Source: Roseovarius salinarum | Lineage (GTDB): Bacteria; Pseudomonadota; Alphaproteobacteria; Rhodobacterales; Rhodobacteraceae | Length of the DNA: 64,000 nt | Reading direction: 5' to 3' | Assembly: GCF_002834145.1 (NCBI RefSeq) | Contig: NZ_PHNT01000015.1 | Coordinates: 34,188-98,187 of the forward strand | Part shown: one piece after another, positions 25,572-33,709 of the stretch | Layout: the number at the start of each line of letters is the position of its first letter | How positions within the stretch are numbered: the stretch's first letter is position 1 | Notes under the pieces: generated by a model | Databases searched by the model: none | Told to the model about the DNA's origin: nothing | What the model saw: the letters and a program-made list of their open reading frames with translations, nothing else | Position numbers and translations under genes: made by a program

Positions 25572-27323
25572 TCAATTGGCCCTGAGGACTTTCTCGTCGG
25601 TCACGTCCCGGCCGACGAATATCCAGTGCACCGCATCGCCGTTTCCGCCCGGGACGGGGAACGTGTCGAGTTCGATACGTTTGCGACTGCCATCCGCGTG
25701 ACGCAGCGGAACGTCATGCGTTGCCGCCTGCCGCGCCGCAACGGACGCGCGGATCTGCTGCAACGCGGCCCTGTCCCACCCCGCGCCGTCGAGATCCCGC
25801 AGCGACCGCCCGGTCACCTCGGCCCGCCCGCGGCCGGACCCGTTTTCGAAGGCGGGGTTGACGAAAACGACCTCGATATCGTCGTCTGCGTCGCCAGGCC
25901 GCTGTATCCCGATGATGACCATGTCATCCATGTGAAGAACCGCCTGTTCGAGCAGCCCGACCCGGTCATGCGTCTCATACGCCCCGGTGATGTCCGAGAA
26001 GCGGATCCCGAGACCCGATGTAGCCGGATGCATGTGGACCTCCAGCCACGTCCCGGCCGACGCGCAATACTCGATGAAGGTCCGGTTCTCGCCGTTCTCG
26101 ACAGCCCGCGCGAGGTTCCTGTTGAACTCACCACCGGGCCCGGATGGAAAGGCATCCCGGATCGGCCGGCCTTCGATGCTGTCCTTGGACACCTGCAGAA
26201 GCTCGAGGCCGCGCCGGTTGACGAAGGCGCAGCGCCCGTCGGTGCCGACCGCCATGAAACCGCCGCCGATCGACTCGACCACGTCCCGGATTTGCGCATT
26301 GCGCCGGTCGGCTTCCCGGCGGGCCTCGACCAGGTCGGTCACGTCCTGGATCGCGCCTTGCGCCGCGACGATGCGGCCCGACTGGTCGTATTCTGGGTCG
26401 CCCGTGGTGCGGACCGTCAATTCCCGACCCTTGGCCGTGACGAGACGGAAGGTTTCGTCGAAGGGCGCGCCGTGTTCGAGGCAATTCGCGAAAAGCTGCC
26501 TCAGGCGTTGCTGGTCCTCCAGCGCGTAATAGCTCATCGCCTCGTCCGCGGACACGACCGTTCCGGCCGGAAGGTCGCGCACGGTCGCCGCACCGTCCGT
26601 CCACATCTCGGCGCCGATGCCCACCTCGTAGCGCCAGCCGCCGAACCGTGCCTTCTCGGCGGCCATGCGAATGAGGGCCTGCTGGTTGTTCGCGCGCGAC
26701 TGCGCCTTTTCATAGGCGACGCGGGCCTGCCTGAGATCGGTGAAATCCGTGACGCTGCCGATCGCGGTCGGCGTGCCGTCCTCCGATGTCGAAAAGCCGG
26801 CCGTTTCCTCCATCCATTTCGTCTGACCGGCCGAATTCAAGATCCGGAACTGGTGCGACAGCGTCCCACCGTCGCGCAACCAGTCTCGGTGCGCCGCAAG
26901 CACCGTTTCGCGGTCCTCCGGGTGCACGACGCGCGACAGGAGGTCGGTGATGTCCTCGCCCTGCCTCGGGCGGCCTCCCAGCATGCTGGCGAGCGCATCG
27001 CTCACCCGCGCCTCGCCGGTATCGATGTCCTTCTGCCAACTGCCGACCTTGCCGAGGAACTCGGCGTGCTTCAGCATCGCGTGAAGCCGCCTTTCGCGCC
27101 GGTAGGCGCGTTGCAGCGCCGAATTCAACCTGTCGCCAAAGGCCTTTATCAACACGCACGACAGCCCGACGAAGACCATTCCCTTGAAGGTTTGCGCGGG
27201 CTGGTAGGCCCCGGAGACGCCGATCACGGACACCAGGTAATCCCCGACGATCACCCACGGCCCGCCGAAAAGCAGGAAGCAAAGCGCCAGCTTCGTTCCG
27301 AGGGTCAGGCGGGGCAAGCTCAT
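25572..27323 (-). CDS. Membrane-anchored multi-PAS sensor lacking an output domain
   Basis: Two hydrophobic helices at the N-terminus (about 10-30 and 46-60) precede four PAS-type domains in series. PAS/PAC text is clear: MLKHAEFLGKVGSWQKDIDT, QFRILNSAGQTKWMEETAGF, GGWRYEVGIGAEMWTDGAAT, GGGFMAVGTDGRCAFVNRRG and, last, AVLHMDDMVIIGI with DVPLRHADGSRKRIELDTFP. The protein then stops at DVTDEKVLRAN, exactly where a GGDEF, EAL or kinase domain would normally begin. It therefore lacks any visible output domain and must act through a partner or is a truncated receptor. A GTG at 27332 is an alternative start. Confidence 0.8.
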   Translation of the reverse strand: MSLPRLTLGTKLALCFLLFGGPWVIVGDYLVSVIGVSGAYQPAQTFKGMVFVGLSCVLIKAFGDRLNSALQRAYRRERRLHAMLKHAEFLGKVGSWQKDIDTGEARVSDALASMLGGRPRQGEDITDLLSRVVHPEDRETVLAAHRDWLRDGGTLSHQFRILNSAGQTKWMEETAGFSTSEDGTPTAIGSVTDFTDLRQARVAYEKAQSRANNQQALIRMAAEKARFGGWRYEVGIGAEMWTDGAATVRDLPAGTVVSADEAMSYYALEDQQRLRQLFANCLEHGAPFDETFRLVTAKGRELTVRTTGDPEYDQSGRIVAAQGAIQDVTDLVEARREADRRNAQIRDVVESIGGGFMAVGTDGRCAFVNRRGLELLQVSKDSIEGRPIRDAFPSGPGGEFNRNLARAVENGENRTFIEYCASAGTWLEVHMHPATSGLGIRFSDITGAYETHDRVGLLEQAVLHMDDMVIIGIQRPGDADDDIEVVFVNPAFENGSGRGRAEVTGRSLRDLDGAGWDRAALQQIRASVAARQAATHDVPLRHADGSRKRIELDTFPVPGGNGDAVHWIFVGRDVTDEKVLRAN

Positions 27324-27360
27324 CAAGACCACGCATTCGTCGGATAGTCGCCCATGTTAG

Positions 27361-27389
27361 ACGTGTATTGCAAACAATGGAAATGTCAA
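27361..27389 (-). promoter_or_regulatory. Candidate promoter for the PAS protein
   Basis: The minus strand has a perfect TTGACA (27389-27384) within an AT-rich patch about 60 bp ahead of the start; the matching -10 (TACACG or nearby) is poor, so this is tentative. Confidence 0.35.
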
Positions 27390-27436
27390 AAATGCGATAC
27401 CAACGTCAGAAGTGGCGACCCATCGCCGGGGCACGC

Positions 27437-28606
27437 TTACGGGCCCGGCTCCCCCTCGGACAGCCGATCGACCAGCCGGGTCAGCATCGTGTCGCAGGCG
27501 TCGAGTTGCGCGAGCGCGACGAACTCGTCCGGCTTGTGCCCCTGGTCCATGGAACCGGGGCCGCACACCACCGTGGGAATACCGAGCTCGCCCGCGAAAA
27601 AGCCTGCCTCGGTGCCGAAATCGACGTGACAGGTTCCCTTCTGCCCCGCCAGCGCCTGCGCCCAGCCGGCCACCGGGCTGCCCGCGTCAGTGGACAGGCC
27701 GGGATAGCGGGTGGTTTCCTCGATGGTGATCGCGGCCTCGGGAAACCGCGCGCGATACCGGTCCGCGATCTCGTCGGCCACCGCCTGAACGCGCGACGCG
27801 ATGCCGGAGATCGCCTCTTGCGGCACCGCGCGGATCTCGTAGCCAAGCCGCGTGTCGTCGGGCACGATGTTCAGCGCGTGCCCACCCGCCAGCGTGCCGG
27901 CGTGAATGGTGGAATGGGGCACGGCGAAATGCGCGTCCTGCGCCCCGGTCTCGGCCAGCTCGGCCTGCAAGGCGCGCAGCCCCTGGATGAAATCCGCGGC
28001 CATGTGCAACGCGTTCAGGTGCATCGGCGCCATCGCGGAATGCCCCCCGGTGCCGTGGAAGCGGGCGCGGTAGGCCGCCTTGCCCTTGTGGCCCAGCGCG
28101 ACCTGCATCGACGTCGGCTCGCCGACGATGCAGGCACGCGGGGCGCCCAGAAGCGCGGGCAGTGCCTCCAGCATCTCGCGCAGGCCCTTGCAGCCGACTT
28201 CCTCGTCATAGGAAAGGACCAGCTTCAACGGCTCGGACAGCGACCGCGCCGCGGCGCGGTCGGCCGCGGCAAGCATCGCGGCGACGAACCCCTTCATGTC
28301 CGTCGTGCCCCGCCCGTAGACGCGATCGCCGGCGCGGCGCAGCGTGAAGGGATCGGACGTCCAGTCCTGCCCGGCCACCGGCACCACGTCGGTGTGGCCC
28401 GACAGCACGACCCCGGGCCGCTCGGCCGGCCCGAGGCGCGCCACCAGCCCGGCCTTCGCCCCGTCGGGGGACGGCAACCGCTCGGTTATCGCGCCGCGGG
28501 CGCGCAGGAACTCCTCGGCAAAGGCCACCAGGTCGAGGTTGCCCGAGCCGCTCTCGGTCGGGAAAGCGACCAGCCGGTCCAGAAGGTCGAGGGTTCTTGC
28601 GCTCAT
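27437..28606 (-). CDS. ArgE/DapE-family deacylase (acetylornithine deacetylase-like)
   Basis: A 389-aa M20 metallopeptidase. Metal-binding and catalytic motifs are intact: VVLSGHTDVVPVAG, VYGRGTTDMKGFVAAML, VLSYDEEVGCKGLREML, CIVGEPTSMQVALGHKG, HGTGGHSAMAP in the lid domain and a final conserved CGPGSMDQGHKPDEFV. It hydrolyses an N-acyl amino acid or similar amide in the cytoplasm. Its start overlaps (ATGA) the end of a damaged amidohydrolase tail, and it is the last gene of the minus-strand catabolic island with RidA and DUF1028-derived genes. Because of that context it may act on a catabolic intermediate rather than on N-acetylornithine. Confidence 0.85.
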   Translation of the reverse strand: MSARTLDLLDRLVAFPTESGSGNLDLVAFAEEFLRARGAITERLPSPDGAKAGLVARLGPAERPGVVLSGHTDVVPVAGQDWTSDPFTLRRAGDRVYGRGTTDMKGFVAAMLAAADRAAARSLSEPLKLVLSYDEEVGCKGLREMLEALPALLGAPRACIVGEPTSMQVALGHKGKAAYRARFHGTGGHSAMAPMHLNALHMAADFIQGLRALQAELAETGAQDAHFAVPHSTIHAGTLAGGHALNIVPDDTRLGYEIRAVPQEAISGIASRVQAVADEIADRYRARFPEAAITIEETTRYPGLSTDAGSPVAGWAQALAGQKGTCHVDFGTEAGFFAGELGIPTVVCGPGSMDQGHKPDEFVALAQLDACDTMLTRLVDRLSEGEPGP

Positions 28607-29541
28607 GCAGTTGCCTTTCCGGGGGCGTCGGCGGCGTCCGCGAGATGCGTCACCTGCCCGTCGCTTATGGTCAGCGCCGCCCGGACGCCGGGATCACGCG
28701 GTTCGTGCAGCCGTTACAGGTCGCCGTCAACCATGACCAGGTCCGCCAGCACCCCCGGCGCCAGCCGCCCGAGGCGGTTTTCCTCGAAGGCCGCGATGGC
28801 GGCGTTGCGGGTGTAGGCCGCAAGACAGGCGTCGAGGTCCAGCCGTTGGTCGGGCATGTCCTCGGCCCAGCGCTTGCGCTTCAGCGCGCACCGGATCGCA
28901 TGAAATGGGTCGAGCGCGCGCTGCACGTAATCGTCGAGTTGTGGCTTGTAGACCTCCCAGGCCCGCTCGACCGCGGCGACGGGGCAATCCTCGGTCCAGT
29001 CGCATCGCAGGTCGGCCACGGGCCACGGCACCCGATCGACCAGCGTCATTCCGGCCGAGTGCACCGGCCCGGCCTCGCCCCCGGCGGCCAGCCCGGCGCG
29101 CAGGGCCGCCAGAAGCCGGTCGCCGAGGTGCCCGCTGGCGGCCTCGAACCCATCGACGATCGCCTGCGGGACGTGTTCGTCGGCCAGCAGGTTGCCGCCC
29201 GCGGCAACGTCGCGGCCCTGCGCGGCGGACCACAGCCCCAGCGCCCTTGGCCCGGAATGCACGGCGGTGCCCCCGTCCGCGTCCACGGCCAGAAGCTGGC
29301 GGTACTCGGTGCAGTCCCGCCCTTCCAGCACGGCGGTGACGGCGGCCTCCGCCGGCCGCCCCTCGGCCATCGCATCGAGCGTCGCGGGGCCGAGGCGCGG
29401 GTCGGTCACGTTCTGGCTGGCGACGGCGCCGACACCGGCACGCGCGTAGGCACAGCGCGCCGCGACCGCAGGCGAAGACAAAGAGATCGCCACGCCGAAC
29501 ATGCCGGTGTCAGCGCACCTGGCCACGAGGGAAAAGGTCAT
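28603..29541 (-). pseudogene. Chimeric DUF1028::amidohydrolase_3 reading frame with premature stop
   Basis: The first 210 or so residues are a DUF1028 (Ntn-hydrolase-like) protein: MTFSLVARCADTGMFGVAIS, GVGAVASQNVTDPRLG, LLADEHVPQAIVDGFEAAS, CDWTEDCPVAAVERAWEVYK. After QRALDP the sequence switches without a stop to the C-terminal end of an amidohydrolase_3 (YtcJ-like) enzyme: QRLDLDACLAAYTRNAAIAA, FEENRLGRLAPGVLADLVMV. A TAA stops it at 28714-28716, yet the same frame continues for 36 codons (AALTISDGQVTH) to a TGA that overlaps the argE-like ATG. I infer that a deletion fused two neighbouring operon genes and a nonsense mutation followed. The DUF1028 half may still be made. The start overlaps ridA (ATGA). 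Confidence 0.8.
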
Positions 29542-29963
29542 CGGTCATCCTCCGCGATCACGGCAGTCGCGTCGATTTCGACCAGCCATTCGGGCCGCGC
29601 GAGCGCCTGCACCACCACCCCGGTGGAGACAGGGTGCACGCCCCGGATGTATTCGCCCATCGTGCGATAGACCGCCTCGCGGTGGCGCACGTCGGTCAGG
29701 CAGACCACGAGCTTGACAAGGTGTTCCATGCCGCCGCCGGCCTCCTGGATGAGCTGGGCGATGTTCCGCATCACCTTGTGCGTCTGCTCGACCGGGTCGT
29801 GGCTCGCGATGCTGGCGGCATCGTCAAGGTTCTGGGGGCACTGGCCGCGCAACCAGACGGTTCGCCCGCCCCGCGTGACGACCGCCTGGCACAGGTCGTT
29901 GTCGAGGTTCTGTTCGGGGTAGGTGTCGCGCGTGTTGAACTTGCGGATACGGGTATGAGCCAT
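29538..29963 (-). CDS. RidA (YjgF/YER057c/UK114) family protein
   Basis: A 141-aa protein; RidA members hydrolyse reactive enamine/imine intermediates produced by PLP or flavin enzymes, and operon-linked versions often act in catabolic pathways. Family text: VVTRGGRTVWLRGQCPQNLD, QTHKVMRNIAQLIQEAGGGM, LVKLVVCLTDVRHREAVYRT and the conserved Arg-containing VVQALARPEWLVEIDATAVI. The ATG at 29963 gives the normal length; the frame is open further upstream. The stop overlaps the DUF1028 start. It lies 59 bp downstream of the flavin monooxygenase remnant, so it is an intact survivor of a partly dead operon. Confidence 0.88.
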   Translation of the reverse strand: MAHTRIRKFNTRDTYPEQNLDNDLCQAVVTRGGRTVWLRGQCPQNLDDAASIASHDPVEQTHKVMRNIAQLIQEAGGGMEHLVKLVVCLTDVRHREAVYRTMGEYIRGVHPVSTGVVVQALARPEWLVEIDATAVIAEDDR

Positions 29964-30022
29964 TTTGCGTTCGTCCTGATTTTCCGTCGTCCTGCCCGGG
30001 AATCCGGCCTCTGGCGTGGCCG

Positions 30023-31297
30023 TCACGCACCCTCGGGCACGGGGCGGGCCGCGTCATGATAGGCCAGATACTTGCGCTGCGTCGCGATGTGGTCCGCGAT
30101 GAACCTGGCGTCGTGCCAGCCCCCCCAGATGAAGGAGGACCCCCGTCGGGACTGCCAGGGCAACCCGAGGAAGTAGACCCCGGGTTCCGTCGATATGCCG
30201 CGCTGGTGCGCGGGCCGGCCGGAGTCGTCGAACGCGTCCACCTTCAGCCAACCGTAGTCGAGGGAAAATCCCGTGGCCCATATGATCGTGCTTACCCCTG
30301 CGCGCGCGAGGTCGAGCTGCCGCAGCGGATCGGTCACGCACCCGGGATCGCGGTCGATCTGCCAGGCTTACGGCTCCTCCGGCAGGTCGAGGCCGTTGCG
30401 CGCGACTTAGGCGTCGGCCTCGCCCAGAAGCGACAGGTAGGTGTCGTCGCCGCGCGCGAGGTTGTCCGCCAGGTCCGACGCGAAGCGCAACGTGCCGTCG
30501 TCGTATGCCTCGGTCCGGCCGACAAGGGTCATGCCCTGTTCCGCCAGGCGCCGGAAAGCCACCGTGTGACCGCCGCGCGCGCCGCTCACCGAGATCGTGA
30601 CGTGCTCGGTGTCCGGGTCCTGTGCGGCGGCGTCCCACTTGACCCAGAACACCCAGCCACCAGACGAAATCGCGCCCGCGGTAGCGCCGCGGCGGTTGGT
30701 CGTGCGGCCCACCGAGAGGTAGACGCGGCGCCCCGCGCGCATCAGTTCCTCGGCGATCTGCACGCCCGAGGACCCCGCGCCAACCACGAGCACGGCACCT
30801 TCGGCCAGCTGCGCGGGGTTGCGGTACGCGCTGGAATGGATCTGCGCGGGCCCGGCATCCCCGGGCACGACCGGCGGGATGACGGGTTTCTGGAAGGGGC
30901 CGGTGGCGGCCACGACGCGGGCGGCGTGGATCACGCCCTCTGAGGTGGTCACCCGAAACCCGGGGCGGCCGTTCGCCTTGCGCACCTCCCTGACCGCGAC
31001 GCCGCAGCGGATCGGCGCGCCGATTCGATTGGCATAGGCCACGAAGTAGTCCGCCACGCTTTCCTTGGGCGCGAAGGCTTCGGCATCGGTGTCGTCGAAC
31101 TCCATGCCCGGGAAACGATCGTGCCGGGCGGGGCCGTTGGCCACCAGCGAATCCCAGCGTTCCGACCGCCAGCGCTCGGCGATGCGGTGGCGCTCAAGAA
31201 CGAGATGCGGGACACTGGCGTTGCCGAGATGCTCGCTCATGGCCACGCCGGCCTGGCCGCCGCCGACCACAAGGGTATCCACTTCTTCAATCGACAT
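30023..31297 (-). pseudogene. Flavin-containing monooxygenase (CzcO/YUCCA-like) with two in-frame stops
   Basis: From an ATG at 31297 with AAAGGA eight bases upstream, the frame reads as a complete FAD/NADPH monooxygenase: the FAD motif EVDTLVVGGGQAGVAMSEHL, GPFQKPVIPPVV, the NADPH motif VLVVGAGSSGVQIAEELMRA, the closing ATG-type motif TIIWATGFSLDYGWLKVDAF and GVYFLGLPWQSRRGSSFIWG. Two TAA codons interrupt the same frame at 30407-30409 and 30368-30370, with 12 sensible codons between (VARNGLDLPEEP). No frame change occurs, so two nonsense changes explain it. The truncated product lacks the last third, including the ATG motif, and should be inactive unless the stops are read through. Confidence 0.85.
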
Positions 31298-32128
31298 GTC
31301 TGGGTCCTTTCTGGCGTTCCTGTCGTGTCTCTGACCGATCATTGCGCACCGCCCCGTCGGGGCCTGCCTCCGGCGCCGCCCCCTGGCGCTGCCGGCGGGT
31401 TGCATGGAAAACCACCGGCTGATCCCGCTGTCGGCGGTGGCCATTGCGCGCGGGCCCATGACGCGGTCGGACAGGCCGGCGGCCTCTCGAACGAAGGCAA
31501 GCGGGCCGTCCCAGTCGAAATTGCGGTAGACCGGCGCGAGATGCGTGAACGGCGGCGCCTGCCCGAAAAGCTGGAGGCTCAGCCGGTGGCCGGCGTAGTC
31601 CGAGTTCAGCAGGTCGCGCGCGAAGGCCAGCAGAATGTCCGGATCCCGGTCCTGCGGCAGTCCGGCGCGGTCGCCCTTGGGGTCGGTGTTGGCGGACACG
31701 TGAAACGCGTCCGCGTGCACGGCCCGGGCAATGTGGCGGTCGATGTTCGTGGCGAACCGCGGGTCGATCCCGTTGAGCATCTCGCGCGCGTCGTGCCGCG
31801 ACCACATCTCGGCCACCGTCTCGTCCCCGGTGCGGGCGACGACGCCGCCGATCCGGTCGAGAACGGCATCGGTGGCACGCCGCTTGGCCCACCAATCCTT
31901 CTGGCTGTAGGGCAACTTGCTGCCGATGGCCGAGGTTTCGCCATCGCGGGTATGGGTCATGATGTCCCGCGTGGCCGGGTCGTGCTGCATGTCGTAGACA
32001 TCCGCGCGGATATCGACGACGGGTTTGAAAATGGGATGGGTCGTCACGTTCTGCACCCGTTCGCCCCCGACGTGGATTCCGCGGTGCGCGCGGATCGATT
32101 CTCGGTATGCGTCGCCTGTGCGGATCAT
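31298..32128 (-). pseudogene. HpaB-like flavin-dependent monooxygenase with large internal deletion
   Basis: From the ATG at 32128 the frame begins like the 4-hydroxyphenylacetate 3-hydroxylase (HpaB) family: MIRTGDAYRESIRAHRGIHV, then ERVQNVTTHPIFKPVVDIRA, MLNGIDPRFATNIDRH and AFHVSANTDPKGDRAG. After about 165 residues it jumps to text like the HpaB C-terminus (AFARDLLNSDYAGHRLSLQL, APVYRNFDWDGPLAFVREA). HpaB proteins are about 480-520 residues, so roughly 270 residues, including most of the FAD-binding core, are gone. There is no stop before the downstream monooxygenase start, so the remnant reads in frame into that gene. Inactive. The end of the HpaB similarity is near 31380. Confidence 0.7.
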
Positions 32129-32411
32129 GGACTTTTCCGGTTTCCGTGCCGGCACCGCATCGGGTGCCACGTCACGGGGGCATCATCGGGCAGCCGGGAC
32201 GCCGGGCGAAAGAACGCCCTTTTTCAGCACGGATTAGCCACGCCCTAAGCCGGGCGGGCGTCGGCGTATGCCAGTCCGAAATCCCCAGCCCGTGGCGGGC
32301 TATCCCGGATGAGGATCTGGCTAACCGAACCTGCGGCATGACCTCCTTCGCCGGCGGCGCGGCGCGCGCGTAGGCTCCGGCCCGGAGCACGCCACGGAAA
32401 GGACGGCCGCG

Positions 32412-33208
32412 ATGTGCAGAATGCCGATCACGAACGCCCGGCCCATGGGCGGCGGCCCGGCCGACATCCGGAACGCCGATGGCCGCATCACCGAGATCGG
32501 CCCCGGCCTGGAACACCGGGGCGAGCCGGTGAAGGCGGCGGGCGCAGCCCTTGCGCTGCCGGGGCTGGTGACGCGGCCCGGAACGGCCGCTCTGATGGAC
32601 GCGGCGCTGCGCGCGGGCGCGGGGCTGGTCGGCGGGATCGGTCCCCGCGCAATCGATCGCGACCCCAGGGGGCACCTCGAGTGCATCATCGGACTGGCCG
32701 AAACCCACGGGATGCATGGCCGTGTCACGGTCTCGCACGCCTTTTGCCTCGGCATGTCCGACCAGATGCGCGTGGAGGGGCTGCTGGAGAGACTGGCCCG
32801 CAACGACGTGCGGATCATGACCAAAGCGCCCCCGCCTGCCCCGTTCCGGCGCTGAAGACGCTCCGGGATCACGGAATAAAGGTCGGAGCAGGCAACGACG
32901 GCATCCGCGACACATGGGGCCCTTACGGCAACGGCGACATGCTGGCACGGGCCGTGCGCGTCAGCCTGCGCAACGGCTTCAGGCGCGACGACGACATCGC
33001 CCGCGCGCTGCACGCGGCAAGCGGCGGGGGCAGCGGAGGCGTTGGGCGCCGTGCCCGGTGGCTCGGCCCCGGCGCGCCCGGCGATTTCGTCCTGGCCGAG
33101 GGCGGGACGCTGGCCGACGCTGTCGTGAACCGGGCACCCCGCCTGACGGTGGTCAAGGGCGGCCGCGCGACGGCCCGCAGCGGCACATCCTTGCAAACCC
33201 CGCCCTGA
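32412..33208 (+). pseudogene. Cytosine-deaminase-like amidohydrolase with internal deletions and a frameshift
   Basis: The plus frame starts like an amidohydrolase of the cytosine deaminase group (GGPADIRNADGRITEIGPGL, ALALPGLV), then jumps to mid-protein text (RPGTAALMDAALRAGAGLVG, DRDPRGHLECIIGLAETHG), jumps again to GRVTVSHAFCLGMSDQMRVE, and stops at 32853-32855. The rest is in another frame: PALKTLRDHGIKVGAGNDGI, RDTWGPYGNGDMLARAVRVS and DFVLAEGGTLADAVVNRAPR. Both skipped parts are those that carry the metal-binding H-x-H elements of the family, so the product cannot be catalytic. The GNDGIRDTWGPYGNGDML motif is specific enough to name the group. Confidence 0.75.
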
Positions 33209-33709
33209 GGGTCCGAGGCGCCGGCACCGCGCCCTGCAACACGGGCGGTGGCGAATCTGCCCCGGCACGACATCCCACGCCCCCGGGCCATTCACGGCGA
33301 TGGCGCGTCCGGCGGACCGGGCTGTCGACGGCCTCCGTTGCCGTCGCGCGCCCTGTCCGCCCGTAAGGATATTCACTTGCAAATCAATTTCTTGGCAGCC
33401 CGCCGATGACAGGTGAACGCGGCAAACGAGACCGGGGAAACCCACCCCGTCTGCAACGGGTGCAGGCCGGTGCGCGCCGGGAACACAGGGCTCTTGGCAA
33501 TTCGGGTGTTCCGATTATAGTCTCGGAACTTGCAGCGACGAACGACGGGACAGGGCGGACATCCAACCGGACGGGGACAGCGACGGAGCGGCAGGCGCCG
33601 GCTCCTGCCGCACGCAGGGCGTGGGCCGCGCGGCGCGGTCCTACGCCGAGTGCAGGGCGCGCGTACCCGCCTCGCCGGTCGGACCGGGCAGACAAGAGAC
33701 GGGGGCGTG
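33209..33709. other. 500-bp upstream region of the mrp operon, no gene seen
   Basis: No protein-coding frame with plausible composition was found between the amidohydrolase remnant and mrpA. Besides the promoter candidate at 33494-33521 there are a few AT-rich patches (33360-33385). It probably holds a long mrp leader of about 180 nt. Confidence 0.5.
33494..33521 (+). promoter_or_regulatory. Candidate sigma70-type promoter of the mrp operon
   Basis: TTGGCA (33494-33499) and TATAGT (33516-33521) are separated by 16 bp. Both differ by one base or two from consensus, unusually good for this GC-rich sequence. The mrpA start is about 190 bp downstream. Confidence 0.55.
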
